Shown here one piece after another: positions 1 to 12,285 of a stretch of 64,000 nt of DNA (position 1 is its first letter; each line of letters begins with the position of its first letter). The notes beneath the pieces were generated by a model. The model was not told the origin of the DNA. It ran no database searches and saw only the letters and a program-made list of their open reading frames with translations. Both the position numbers and the translations under genes were made by a program. The stretch comes from Paramecium sonneborni (taxonomy: Eukaryota > Ciliophora > Oligohymenophorea > Peniculida > Parameciidae): NCBI GenBank assembly GCA_905182985.1, contig CAJJDN010000014.1, forward strand, positions 248,001-312,000. Direction: 5' to 3'.

Positions 1-158
1 TTCAAGAAATGCATCAAAGTAGCAGAAAAAAGATTGACTGAAGATTAAGAAAAATGCTTAAGTAAATGCTCAATTAATTTACAAAAGAAATTTGCAACAA
101 TAAAGTTTAAGTAGCTTATGATTTTTTGCATAAATTAAACGATAAAGTTTTAGAATGA
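1..158 (+). CDS. Small TIM chaperone (Tim8/9/10/13 family), C-terminal part
   Basis: Only the end of the gene is present. The window opens inside a CX3C motif (FKKC), followed 14 residues later by a second one. Removing a 26-base GTA...AAG intron at 62-87 gives CLKIC and then the tail AYDFLHKLNDKVLE before TGA. The paired CX3C pattern is the signature of the small TIM chaperones, which form hexamers in the mitochondrial intermembrane space and escort hydrophobic proteins to the inner and outer membranes. Without the intron the frame still gives CLSKC but loses the coherent tail, so the spliced model is preferred. I cannot tell which of Tim8, 9, 10 or 13 it is. A second family member lies at 35997-36218. 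Confidence 0.72.
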
Positions 159-233
159 ACAATATATTAGTGTTACAGATCAATATTTATATATCTCATA
201 ATAAAACCACATAAAAATTAATATATAAATTAA

Positions 234-1679
234 TCAAAAATCAAAATTTGTTTTAGTTTTCCCTTTTTCAGAAAGAGGTGGATTAGAAGTAAAGTTTATC
301 TTTTTATTAATTTTTTGAGTTTAAACTAAATTATATTTCTTTTAAGATTTTAGTTCATTTTATGGTTCAGAATCAAGTAATTTCTTTTTTGTGGGAGTAA
401 TTTGTTAACTCATTGAAGTTGTTGGTTTTGAATTAGTTTAATCTTAAATTGTTTATTATTACGAATTTTAAGATTTATAAGTATATCCATAAAAGGCTTC
501 TTAAATGGAATTTCTTTTTAAAAGTTCAGCGTTTAATTTAGCTTAAGCATCTTCTTCAGGATCTTTAATATTGGCAAACTTTTAGTCGAAATTATCTGAA
601 TTTGACTGAATTAAATTCTAAATATACATTAATTTTATAAGGAGCTTATTTTGATTAAGTAAAATAAGCATCCCAATCAACATTTTAAAACCAAGGATGG
701 GCAAATACTTCATCAGGTCCATAAAATCCTAATCTATTAACTGGTTTTCTTTATATCATTTAATTAATAAAGTCAGCAGCCTCTTCAGACAAATCGCCTG
801 GAATTGAATTAGATTTAATAGTAATTTATTTAGATAATATTTAATCTCTTATTTCTTTTCTAGTTTTACCTATATATGGTCTCTACCTTTATGTTTATTA
901 TTTACTTTTCCCATCATACATTCATAAGTTAATATTCCAACAGCAAAGTAATCTGATGCTACTCCATGAACTTATCTACACATAACTTCAGGAGCCATAT
1001 AACCAGGTGTTCCACTTGTATCTCCATCATTTCCTGGTTTCCATATTCTTGCAATACCAAGATCTGTTAATCTCAAATATCCTTTTTTATGTTATTTAAC
1101 AACAATTTACCATTTTTATCAAAAACTAAATTTTCTGGTTTAATATCTCTATGAATAACAGTATTATGATGAAGATATTCTAATGCTAAAAGAACACAAA
1201 TAACAAAAAATTCTTGTTATAAGAAATAGGTTTTTTTACTTGTCTATTCTTCACTAAACTTCCTATTTTTACAAATGTGAAATCTTAGGTCTCCTCCAGT
1301 CATTAGATCCATTACTAAGTATAAACTTTCTCGATCTTGAAATGCTGTATGCATATTTACTAAAAATCTAGTTATACACATTTCATTACGGATGTCGAAG
1401 ATTGCTTAATAAATATCTCTCATTCATTACAGAACCAATACTTTTTTTATTAATAATTCTATTATATACTTAAAAAATATATACTTGCATTTCTACATTT
1501 CTTTTATAGCATATTAATGTTTAGTTTTTTTATGTTCTGCTCTCCAAACCTTTCCAAATCCACCTCTTCCAATTATATATTAAAAATTATAATTGCATTT
1601 ATTTGGCACTTAAATTAAAAGTATATTTACATTTTATTTCATCTACATTTAGATCATGAGTATTATTGCAATTACCCAT
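234..1679 (-). CDS. AGC-type Ser/Thr protein kinase, YANK/STK32-like
   Basis: The protein starts MGNCNN, which fits N-myristoylation plus palmitoylation. A glycine-rich loop (IIGRGGFGKVW) follows, then AIKEM with the ATP lysine, a hinge segment (LYLVMDLMTGGDLRFHI) typical of the YANK group, the catalytic loop VIHRDIKPEN, and a metal-binding motif that reads DLG instead of DFG (LTDLGIARIW). After it come SGTPGYMAPEV and a C-lobe with FINQMIQRKPVNRLG and HPWF. The tail is basic and rich in Q, S and T. Several 22-29 base introns (for example just after the sixteenth codon and inside the catalytic loop region) must be removed to keep frame. The length is about 450 residues, slightly longer than human STK32, and all catalytic residues appear present, so an active kinase is likely. 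Substrate unknown. The start was chosen as the only ATG ahead of the kinase fold. Confidence 0.85.
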
Positions 1680-1714
1680 TAAATAAAAATATATATATAA
1701 AAATTTAATCGAGT

Positions 1715-2886
1715 TCATAATTCATATTTTGAATAACCTTTCTAATTCATATCTTCTTCTTTCACTATTATTTATTAATGAACTTGTTGAATCTCAAGAA
1801 TGTTTTTTACATATTTTTAAGGACCCAAAAGTTATATCAACTACATTTTTAGCTTTTCAAGTCCTCCTGCCTCTCTTTTTATGTATTCATATGACTTTGC
1901 CATATCATAAGCAGCTCTATTTATTAAATTATTTAAAATTATTACAATTCAAATTTCTTATATTGTTAGGTAAACTGTTATTAAAATTCTATCAATTATT
2001 TAATCTCTTATTATTCTCCTACTTTGAATATGCCAAGATCTAATTTATTAAAAAGATTAATTACTGTTTAAAGCTGTTTCGATTGTTTTCTTTAAATCAT
2101 AAGGTAATATATGATCAACCAGAGTATTGAAAATGATATTACACAAACTATCTCTTCTCTCTGAATTAACTCCAAATTCATCATCTAAAATTTACAATTG
2201 CTTTTTTGTGATATTCTAACTTAAAATTTAGAATTAATTTTAATAACTCAAATTAAAATCTGATATCTAATTTTAGTAATAAAATTTTAATACGAGTGAG
2301 GGTATCTTGACACAATGATTTATAAAAATATTCTGTTATTCAACGTTTTTTTAGAGAACTTCGATTTATTTACTAAGTTCAGCTACTTTCAACTCAAGAA
2401 GTTCTACATATATTTTCTTTCGCTTTCTTGAATCTCTTGCTGATTATCGATTTTTTGCCAACTTTATTTTATTACTATCATCATAGACTTGTTCTTCTTA
2501 GGAGAATCCATTATCTTTATCTAACTATTTCTTCGTTTTAATATAATTCTTTTATCTATATTGTATATTATAATATTTTACTCTTTTTTAAATGCCATTG
2601 AAGATTCTTGATGATGGGGAGCTATTTCAATCAAAGAGCTTATTTTATTTACATATACACTTTTAGAAAAGTTTACATTAAATAAGTCTTGATTATTCTT
2701 GAGGATTGATGAGTTATGTTTTTCATAAGGTCTACATTTCCTTATATGATCATTGTGTGGAGGGGAAGCTTACTATTAATCTTACTCTCCAAACATCCAT
2801 TTATTTGTCATTTGATCAAGTTCATATGAGGAATTCATTAACTATACTAAGGAATCTGAGTGAACAATCTCATAGGATGCCATCAT
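1715..2886 (-). CDS. bZIP transcription factor (paralogue A)
   Basis: A basic region with the N-x7-R signature (KNRQSARDSRKRKKIY) runs directly into leucine heptads (VELLELKVAELSKQIEVL), so this is a bZIP DNA-binding protein that should dimerise. A 26-base intron (GTAAAATATT...ATAG) upstream restores the frame between a serine- and glutamine-rich N-terminus and the basic region. Beyond the zipper is a long glutamine- and lysine-rich region ending near an in-frame TGA; at least one more intron is needed close to 1930-1990 to remove an internal TGA, and its exact edges are not certain. An upstream ATG at 2925 is an alternative start. The basic region is very close to that of the bZIP gene at 13321-14573, so the two are paralogues about 10 kb apart on opposite strands. 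DNA target unknown. Confidence 0.75.
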
Positions 2887-3222
2887 TTTTTAAATTATAT
2901 TGAAATAATATTATTATATACACATGAGGATTGACCTTATGTTATTTAATAATGATTATAACGATGATGCAAAATCATTTATAATTGACAAAATTTATCG
3001 ATTTCGTAGCATCATCTTTTATATTACGCAATAAAACAAATAAATTAATAAATCACAATATTATTCTATATTATTGTTAAAAGTGTATTACTATAAATCC
3101 AAAAAGTCTTATATAAATCTAAGTAGACTTCTGTTTATTATTAGATATAACTAGCTAAAAGTAAACAACATTAATTATATATAAGTATTCATATTTTGTA
3201 GATTAATTTATAATGAATAATA

Positions 3223-5038
3223 TCATTGTTCGGATAAATAGCTGACTATTGAACTTAATGCAACTGTTAATGTTGTGATGAAAATAAAAAATACTGAATA
3301 AATAAAGAAATAATAATAAGCTAAATTTTTAGTGAGTTTAAATCTAGAAATAGATAATGATTAATTACTTTTTTGTAATTACTACAATGCATGTCATTAT
3401 AATATTCATCAATGAAAAGATGATAACACAATAAGCAATAGAATTATTCATTCTTGTGATAATCTAAGATTAATATGTAATGTACAATATCAGTTTATGA
3501 ATCACTTTTAGGATCTCTGAATAAATCAAAAGAAACAATTCCTGGATATTTTTCTATAGCAGTTAATCTAACCAATGCTCCTCCAAATCCACATAACATA
3601 TTAAATATAGTTCCTGAAAAACATCCTGTCATAGCCATCAATCCATAACCAATTGATGCCAATTTAGTATTTACTAAGAAATCACAAGTAGAATTTCCAA
3701 ATGCTAAAAATGTCATTCCTAAATAAGAATAACTTACTCCAGTAATTGTTTATATCAACTAGAATCATTAATTTATTATTATTACCAAAATAAAATCAAT
3801 TAAAACTTAAATAACTTATTTACACCAAATAATAGAACATACAACACATTCCATTGATAATATAATTATAGGAATTTCAAATATTATTTAATAGATAAAT
3901 AGAAACAATCCAATTACTTCTAAAATTATCCATACTTTAATATCATAAATTTCCATTGAAAATGCTATTAAAATATATCATCCATATTTATTACATCCTA
4001 ATAATGCTATCATTGCAATTGGACATACAATTTAATGTATAGCAGCATATTTTTTATCATATTTTTCTTGATTACTTGCAGGAATAGTGATTTTTCTAAC
4101 AAATTCCAATGATGTAATATAAACATATTTAAGTTTTGAGACGAAAGACATTTCTCCAAATGGTTTCTTAAAAGATTCGGGTATAGATTCTGCTAATTCC
4201 TTTTTCAATTCATCATCAGCATTTTATATAGCTTAATTTCCTTCATCTCCTTATTCTTTTTATGCCAATAACTATTTTTCTTCTTATTCTTTTCTTTCTT
4301 CCTATGAATTTATTTCATCTTATCTTTACTCTATAAGTATTTTATTTAATTACTTTTCTTTATACTGTTTTCATTCACTAAAACAACAACTATATAGATT
4401 ATATATAATGAACAAAACCCTATTGCCATGTAGTGATTAATTTGACCAATAAATGCAAAAATCATCAACAATACAATAGCAACTCCATTAAATAAAATAT
4501 CTCTCATAAAAGGTACTTTTTCTGCCTTAATATTAATATTATAATCTCTACTTTCACTATTCCTGATAATAAAATTACTGCACCTACTATTATTGTTGTC
4601 ATAAATAGTCCACTTCCAAAAATACTTCCAACGGCGATCAAAATACCATCATCATCTTATGAAGCTAAAACTGCACATAAAAAATCTGGCACACCATTTG
4701 CAAAGGCTATTAAAGTTACTCTTCATATATATTTTGTAATTACCCTGCAAATGTTTATGACATTTTGAAGTATTCAGCTATAAATGTCACTGCAGGTGAT
4801 AAATAGTCATCTACTGTCCTTGCTAAAAAGTTAAATAATATGAAAAACAAGAATGGCTATTCAAATATTAATTCTATTCTCATACAGCTATTAAGATTAA
4901 TATCACCCAATTTTGATCAAGTTAGCAAAAATAATAATGTGTAAATGGGAATATTGTTTGATCATTACAATTATCTTTTGCATATTGACAACTATCATCA
5001 GATGAGTTTATTAGTTAATATAGGCAAGTGTTAGCCAT
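3223..5038 (-). CDS. Cation/Ca2+ exchanger of the NCLX/CCX type
   Basis: A multi-pass membrane protein with both alpha repeats of the CaCA superfamily. The first reads near FAGVTLIAFANGVPDFL and the second near TFLAFGNSTCDFLVNT, followed by GCFSGTIFNMLCGFG. The N-terminus has a short cysteine-containing lumenal segment (SSDDSCQYAKDNC) like that of NCLX (SLC8B1). A hydrophilic, glutamate-rich loop of about 100 residues separates the two transmembrane halves. The C-terminal helix ends at TGA once two introns of 22 and 25 bases are removed (end sequence ALSSIVSYLSEQ). The family exchanges Na+, Li+ or K+ for Ca2+; ciliates use Ca2+ heavily for exocytosis and ciliary control, but ion preference and membrane cannot be read here. 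About 560 residues. In the first alpha repeat the usual acidic GNGAPD motif appears as ANGVPD. Confidence 0.8.
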
Positions 5039-5191
5039 TCTAAAAAACGAATATATTAAATTATTAATTTTTATACTTCTTCATTTATAATAAATCAAAT
5101 TCTTTGATATTTCTTCATCATTATTAATACATTCTAGCTATTTAACTTAATAAAAATAAATTATCAAATAAAAAAACTTACAATAATTTTT

Positions 5192-5435
5192 TCATCTTAA
5201 ATAATAAATATGTCTAGGCAACTTTATATCAAGAAATTTCTAAATTTAATACTCTTCAAAACAATTTCTTTAATCAGAAAATGATATATATGCTTTTATA
5301 TTTTACTGTTCTGTAATTTTATTCAAAAAAATTTTAATTTTCTTTCCTATTTCTAATTATTAATATAATATTTATTATTTATCCTAATTTTGTCATCTAA
5401 CAAACCTATCTTATTTTAATTTTATTTTTTTCCAT
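5192..5435 (-). CDS. Possible small gene of unknown function
   Basis: Not recognised. Removing one 22-base intron (GTTTGTTAGA...TTAG) joins an ATG at 5435 to an open frame containing AYISFSDQRNCFEEYQ and IQKFLDIKLPRHIYYLR before TGA. The C-terminal half has a protein-like composition with charged and aromatic residues, whereas the N-terminal half is lysine- and isoleucine-rich and could be noise. The frame is also open for a long way upstream, which is not strong evidence in a genome with a single stop codon. It lies in the spacer between the divergent exchanger gene and the gene starting at 5797. The true extent is uncertain. Confidence 0.28.
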
Positions 5436-5796
5436 TTTTAAGGAAATTATACTTTATTTTTCTTTATTTTGTAAAAAATATGAATTTGAGAGAAACATAA
5501 CTCTCTAGAATTCTGATCTAAAAAAAGGATTTCGTTTAAAGAGAAGCTATTTTAAAATTTTGCTAATTTTACTTTTATTTGAAACTTTTAAATAATATTT
5601 GATTATATATGTTAATTTTACTTTATATGATAGATAGAATTATTGTATATTAATTATAATAATTAATTGCAAGTTCGTAAAAATTCTAAGTTACAAGAAT
5701 ATGCTGTGATTTATTATAATATAATAACAATGCATCGAATATAAAGGTTTATAAAAACTGAATTGATATACTACTTTATAATATAAATTATAAAAA
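5436..5796. other. Spacer, no supported gene
   Basis: AT-rich stretch of about 360 bases between the doubtful small gene and the start at 5797. Open frames exist on the minus strand but their composition is not protein-like. I see no RNA gene or repeat. Confidence 0.5.
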
Positions 5797-6354
5797 ATGT
5801 TTTATAAATAGGAATTTACAATATCATTAGGTTAGCTTGAAGAAGATTTGAACTGTGATGAATTATCACCATCTCGATAATTTGATTCATTTAAGATGAT
5901 AAATCAATTATTAATAAAAACAAAGGATTCTGTAGAGTAGAAATTTAGATAAATAAAAAGAAGATTGAACCATCACAAATCTGATATTTAAAGGTTAGTT
6001 TAACTTCATCGTATTGATGAGAAAGTTAATGAAACTGAAAAAAGAGGTGCAACTTATGAAAGGCTGCCTAGTGATTTATAGATTGATTCATAAATCAGAT
6101 AAGCAAAAAGAAAAAATATAAAAGTTTCAGAGTAAAGTCTTAGTAGAAATAATGTATTAGAATCGAATTCATCATCGTATAGTTCAAAATTGGGTTCAAA
6201 ATAAAATTGCGTGAAGGGAATATTAAAGAAGTAAACATTAGATTCATCATTTTCTGATAATAATTCCAGAAGTAGTAGTATTAGTAGTAAGAAAAGTGTT
6301 AAGTTTAATTTATAAAAACCAGATGTAAGAAAGGCATTAAATTAATGGAAATGA
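5797..6354 (+). CDS. Hypothetical protein with a possible PP1-docking region
   Basis: A 185-residue open frame without introns, ATG to TGA. The first half is charged and probably helical (RQIKRRLNHHKSDIQRLVQLHR). The second half is serine-rich and low in complexity and contains KGILKKQT followed about 25 residues later by SSKKSVKFN. KGILK is the PP1-binding motif of protein phosphatase inhibitor-2, and KSVKF fits the general RVxF docking pattern. Together they suggest a regulator or partner of protein phosphatase 1, but both motifs are short and degenerate, so this is an inference from motifs and not a family assignment. The next gene starts 80 bases downstream on the same strand. Confidence 0.6.
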
Positions 6355-6433
6355 TTACTTTTTGGATTGATTCATTTATAATTTTAAATGAATCAATAAT
6401 TTTATTACTCAATAATAATTTATTTGTTATACT

Positions 6434-9171
6434 ATGGCTTGCTCATATGTATTTTCTGATGATAAATCTTTCTTATAAGATTTGGATTACATGTTAGAAT
6501 AATCAGATCAATGTCCTTCTCTATTGAAATCCTAATCATGTTCAATATAGCTGTAAAAGTAATAATCAGATGCTAAATCTAATGTCTCTTGTGCAGATTT
6601 AGTTGATTTGGAAAGAGGAGGTAAAATCTTATAAATAATATAGGCTGCATATTATAGACGAAAATAGGCCCAATTTAGTATGGTATGCCTCCTGAAACAA
6701 TAAAAGACTGTTTAAATATGGGAATGGAAGTTCCAACCTTTTATATAATTCCATCAAAAAGGTATAAAATTTTTTAATTATTAGATTTGATAAAAGATTA
6801 GGAATTAGTACTGCAGAATTTGAGTTTCCAGCTTATTTTAATTTCTTCTGTAAAAAGAAATAAATAACATTAATTTGTACAGCTGATACAGAAAGAGCTA
6901 TAAGAACTGTGTTTTAAGAAACTTTATTAGGACCTGTGGATCATCCTGATTTAGCACTTGATTTCTATCATAAATATCCAAAAAGTGCTTACCCAGACTT
7001 TCATAAAGAAAGAAGTGTATTTTCAAGAAATCCTTCAAATTTAGATGAAAGATTAACAATAGATCATTTATTGAAATTCTGTTTATTTGATGAAAATAAT
7101 ACAGCAACTATAACTGAAGGGGATATAACAATTCGAATAATTAAGGATAGCAATTAATTTAAAATATTAGAAAATGGAATATATCTTAAAGGTATATAAG
7201 ATGTATTTACATTCCCTTCATAATATTATGAATATATTGTTACAAAACCTGATGATTATAGAGCTGAAAGCATGAAGAATATTAAATCTAAAAGAGATGC
7301 AGCAAAAGAATTCTGTCCAACACCATTATTAGTAAAATAATTGCCAGAGATGACAGTTGAATAAAAAGTAGAAAATTGGGTTATTGGTAATAAATATCAA
7401 AGAGGAGGAGAGAAGAAATTATCAGTTGTTTTATGGGATTAGATGGGAGGACATGTTGAAAGTGGTTCAGCTATTTTTTAATTAGATATTGATGAAAATA
7501 AATCATTTACACCTCCAGATTTTGGTGTTACTATTTTAGGATGTGTAATTAATTAATATTAAATTATAATTTTAGTCACATGGATTTGATCCTAAAGGTT
7601 CAACTTCAGGTTATATATTCTGGGTAAATGGAAGAGGAATAATGGTTGATCCACCTCCATTTGCATCTTATCATATGAAATAGATGGGAATACCATCAAT
7701 ATTAATATGTGCAGTAATAATTAGTCATTGTCATGCAGATCATGATGCTGGCACATTTCATAAAATATTAGATGATACAAGAGTAGAAATAATTACAACT
7801 AGAACAATAATGAATTCTTTTCTAAGAAAATATTCAGCAATGTCAAGTATTGATATAGATTCTCTAAGAAAATTATTTATTTTTAGGTATAATATATTAA
7901 TATATACATAGACCAGCTATTATTGGAATTCCTTTAAATATATATGGAGCCTATTTTAACTTCTTTTATGCTATGCATACTATTCCAAGCCTTGGATTTA
8001 GTGTTAAATTAGAGAATAAATCTATGTATTTTTCATCTGATACATTTTTTGATCCAGATTAATTATTAGTTTATAAAAATTAAGGAATTCTTTCATAAAA
8101 GAGATATGAATATTTAGCCTTTATTGAATTTAAAGAAGATTTAATTCTTCATGAAGCAGGAGTACCTCCTATTCATACTTCATAAGCTGTACTTGGAAAA
8201 TTGCCAAATAATATAAAAAATAGATTGTATCTTGTTCATACAGCCTAAAAAGATCTAAAAAAAGAATTAGGTTTAAAGATAGCTAAAACTGGTATTGAAA
8301 ATACTATGATATTAATACCAAGCAATACGAATAAACATCTAACAACAATTAGAAGACTTGATCTACTTTCAACCATAGATATTTTCGAACATTTAACATT
8401 AAAAAATGTAAGATGGCTTTTAGATTCAGTAACATCTGAAGAATTCTTACCAGGATAAGATGTTATTAAAGAAGGTACTGCTGGAGATAGATTTTATATA
8501 ATTGAATCAGGATTAGCAAGAGTTTACTCAACTTAAAAAGGATAAGAATTTGAAAGATATTACTAAGTAGGTGACTATTTTGGTGAATCTGCTGTTTTAT
8601 CTAATGAAGGAAAAAGAGGAGCATCGTAATTATTATATTATTATTTATTAGGGTAGAAGCTGTTACACATCTTAAAGTTCTGATTTTAGAAAAACATGAT
8701 TTTTGGTTTATTTTTGGCGATGGTTTAGGTGGATAAGGTCCTATTATTTAAAAAATGAAATAATTAACTGCAGCTAGAAGATCAAAAGCTGTTCATTGTC
8801 TTTTTAAGAATTCTATTCTATCTGAATTAACTCCTTCATAAAAAACATAATTAGAAATGATTATGAGAGAATAAGAAATAGAAAAAGGTACTGTTATATG
8901 GAAGGTTGGTGAAAAACCAGAATTTGCTTTTATTATTAAAAGAGGAACATTTGCATTTTATGATTCTCCTGAATAAGATTTAGAAGAATTAGATTCAGGA
9001 GCTTATGTTGGAGAATTAAGAGCAATGATTGAAAATACTACTATTTCTACATCCATTAGAGCAACCAGAAAAGCAACTATCTTTAAGATTGCTAGGAAAG
9101 ATTTAATTAGTTTTGCTAATAAACATCCTGGAATCTATATGATTTTGATTGATACCAAATATTTAGAATGA
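6434..9171 (+). CDS. Metallo-beta-lactamase-fold protein with two cyclic-nucleotide-binding domains (GbpA-like)
   Basis: A protein of about 870 residues. A central metallo-beta-lactamase fold carries the metal motif SHCHADHDAG (HxHxDH) after WVNGRGIMVDPPPF, with later conserved pieces YAMHTIPSLGF and YFSSDTFFDP. C-terminal to it are two cyclic nucleotide-binding domains. The first has a good phosphate-binding cassette (GDYFGESAVLSNEGKRGAS). The second (AYVGELRAMIENTTISTSIR) is degenerate. The order MBL, cNB, cNB is that of the Dictyostelium cGMP-binding proteins GbpA/GbpB, class II phosphodiesterases switched on by cyclic nucleotide, so a cNMP-regulated phosphodiesterase is a reasonable guess. 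At least five introns of about 23-33 bases are needed, for example after GGG near 6620, near 7546 and at the cassette near 8628. The N-terminal 300 residues match nothing I recognise. Confidence 0.8.
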
Positions 9172-9206
9172 ATCATATTAATTACATAAAATTATTTATA
9201 TCAGTT

Positions 9207-11229
9207 TCATTTTTTTTCGAATAATTCTATTAACATTTCTGAATCAAATCTTGAATCTATTATTACTTAAAATTTATTTTATAAACTAAATTTATCAATT
9301 AACTATTTTTTGTTTATTGGCCATATTTATGGTGGTGGATATATCAAATCTATAGTTAAATGCAATGCATTATCTAACATTTGAGTTATTACTTTTTGAT
9401 GATATTAACTATCAGCACTAAAACTAGGATTCAAATTCAATTCTACTAACCAAGGTTTCAATTATTAATCAATTATATAATTCAAACCTATAATCTTTAT
9501 AACTATTTATTATTACTTCAAAGTTATGATCTTTTACTACTAAATTTGTAAACACTGATTTTATAGCTTAAGTTGCTATCATTTTTAATTAAGGAATCAT
9601 ATTTTATTTAAAATTTATTTTATACTAAACAAAAAACTCTTGTAATTTGTCGATTGACAATTTATTTCCTGCCTCATAAAGAGAAAATCCTTTGAATTCC
9701 TTTTATATCTCACTATTTGTAAAATGTATTAGAGGATCTAAATCATTTTCTTTATATTCTTTACTACTAGTTCTTCCATATACCTCATCATAAAAATAAA
9801 CTCTCACAACACCATTTATCTAACTTATCAACATATATGTATATAAATCAAATTTCCTTTTATAATACAATAATGGTTTTATATATTACTAAATCACTAA
9901 AGTTTCAAAATTATGATCCTAATTTTTGAATTCATTCATTATAAATTCTTAAACCTACTTTTCATTTTCACATAACTTCATAAATTATCCATTATTTACC
10001 CATTCTCCAGGTTTTACTATCCATAAAGTATTTTAATTTTTATGTTATATCTAAAATACATTTAATTTTGGATCATTTTCACTTATTATATTAATAGAAT
10101 AAGGAAAATTTTAAAATGGATCTTAATTTAACAATTATGCATATGATTATAAGAATTTTATAAAATTTTTCTTATATCCTATTAATTAATTAATTTCTAT
10201 ATGATTATGCAATCTTCCATTTGGTTGAATTAGAACTAATTTGTGTTCTATTGCAAATTTTATTTATTCTTCATAATTTTCTTAATTAAAAGGATCTACC
10301 ACTTTATTAAAACTTTGATCAAATAAGACCCTTATCTTTTATCTTTATAAGTATTATGAATTTGATCTTTAAGACCAATAAAATTATACATCATCAGTTT
10401 TTTCTATAGATTCATACCACCACCATCTTTTTCTCATTAATTCTTTCACAATAATTTCATTTTCATTAATTTACTCAATATAATAACTTTGACATCTCAC
10501 CTATGATTATTTCACATAAAATAAATGGTCACATTAGAATTTGAAGAGAAATTAGTAATATTTCACAAGTTTTACTTAAAAAGGGTCTTCTCCTATACCA
10601 TTTCCTTATATTCTACTTGATTTGCTTAAAGGTTCATATTGTTCTAACACCTCTATAATTACTGGAGTTTACTTTTTATATATTTTTGGCAACTTTTTAA
10701 CTTAATTAGGGCTTTTTTCTATTGATTGATCTTCTTATGTTTTATAATTTTTATTTTTTAATAGTTGAATAAGAGGTGTTGGTTTAAATTATTCTTTCTA
10801 AGTATATTCTTGTCGCTTTTTATTCATAACCCTTAAAATTTTAGCTAAATCTTTGCCTTTTCGATCTTTTTCTTTTTACTCAAAATTTTCTACTATAATA
10901 GGCTCATTCTAAATATGATTCTTTGATTTTATTCGAAATATAAAACCTTAAGAAATGTCATTGATTTAATTGTTTTGACTCTAGTTTGAAATACTTCTTA
11001 GTTCTCTAAAAATAACTGAAGGTTTCTTATAATATCCATCATTTATCTAAAGATTTTAGCTATTATTTGAAATAGTCTTTGATGACATGGCAGACTCATT
11101 TAATACATTAATTTTTTCTTAATCTTCAAAATTAAGGGTTTCTTTTTGAGGCATGTAAGCATAATAATGATGATTTTTAGTATTTTTTGTGTGTTTTATA
11201 TTTTTCTATGAAAATGTATTCTGCTGCAT
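9207..11229 (-). CDS. Tubulin tyrosine ligase-like (TTLL) enzyme
   Basis: About 666 residues once a 22-base intron (GTAATAATAA...AAAG, near 9500) is removed; the remaining length is a multiple of three. ATP-grasp TTL landmarks are in order: WIVKPGEW, FETLVIQQYIKPLLYYKRKF, LYTYMLISQINGVVRVYFYD, then IGLNYIIDQQLKPWLVELNLNPSF, whose final acidic and asparagine residues bind Mg-ATP. TTLL enzymes add tyrosine, glutamate or glycine to tubulin tails; which one applies cannot be read from these motifs. The 300-residue N-terminus is basic, glutamine- and serine-rich and probably disordered. It converges on the upstream MBL/cNB gene with only 35 bases between stop codons. The reading frame is open upstream of the chosen ATG but has no other in-frame ATG nearby. 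Confidence 0.85.
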
Positions 11230-12285
11230 TATATAAATTTATTTATGCAATTAAAATTAACAAATAATTATAAATTATAAGCACAAATCTTTAATTAAGT
11301 AAGAATAAGAATTTTTACTTTTATACAAATATTTTTGGAAGTGTTCTTGAATTTCCACTTTATAAATTGCTTTTTAAAAAATTAACAATGCAGAAAAATA
11401 GAAAAATTTCTTAATTTTTACTTCCTAAAGAGTTCTCCATTAGATTTTCCTAACTTTAATAGATTTATCAGCATCGACCCATAAGTATCTAATTATTAAA
11501 AATAAACACTATGTAATTAATTATACTTAAAAGAATCTAGGATATAAACTGAGTATATTTAAGCTTTATTAATAGGTTACAACTAATTCATTATTAAAAT
11601 ACTTTATTAATGAAATCTCTATGAAAAAATAAAATTTTTATTATTTTCTAAATTTTAATTTACTTTAATATTTAACATTAAATTCTGGTGATCAAGCATA
11701 CTCTTTTTGTTAATTCTGATCTAATTCTGATTAATAGTCATTTGTTATCAATTTTTGTTTTTACTATCTCAAAGAAATCTAATAAGAATTTTTTGAATTA
11801 CGCAAATATTTAATTCAATTGATCAATATTTTTCTTTAGGAAATTTCTTCAGAATTTGATAGCCTTTTTTAATCATTATTTCGTGGAACATAATCTTGTT
11901 ATTGATATGCTCAATTAGAAAAATAAATATCTTTAAATGCATTTTTTAAAATTTGAATTCCGAATTTAATAGAGGATTTAACTTTTTAAACTTAATTTTA
12001 AAAAGAGAATTTCAAAATTTGATTGGCAATTTTTTGTATTTGATTGTTCCTCATTCTATATTCCTAAAGAAATATGCCTTATCTTCAAATTAATATTTAA
12101 TAATCCCTAATAATAAATTAATCATAATACCTTCTAGTATTCCTTGAAAGTCTGAAATTATAGTTGCAAAATGTAGAAGATAGATAGATTAGGAGAAGAA
12201 TTTTGTAATATAAAATATTGATTTATATTTGAATGTTTTGAAATGTTTAATTAATATCAATTGTGTTGAGAAATATTTATTATAA
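11230..12285. other. Spacer between divergent TTLL and bZIP genes, possible minus-strand fragments
   Basis: About 1 kb without a gene I can define. On the minus strand the TTLL frame continues open and is broken by TGA at 11692-11694, 11815-11817 and 11911-11913, with pieces that look mildly coding (YLWVDADKSIKVRKIQW; YVPRNNDQKRLSNSEEIS). A 47-codon frame starts at 12054. Three TGAs in about 275 codons is close to what chance gives at this base composition, so no gene is claimed. The part from 11699 onwards is repeated after the gap at 12733. Confidence 0.4.

Noticed and set aside
1729..2043. Plus-strand hydrophobic ORF of 104 codons
   Set aside because: It is the reverse of the bZIP A gene, whose minus-strand exons have coding character.
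11230..12054. Minus-strand extension of the TTLL gene or a separate gene upstream of it
   Set aside because: Same-frame open sequence has three TGAs in about 275 codons, close to random expectation, and no in-frame ATG near the TTLL start.
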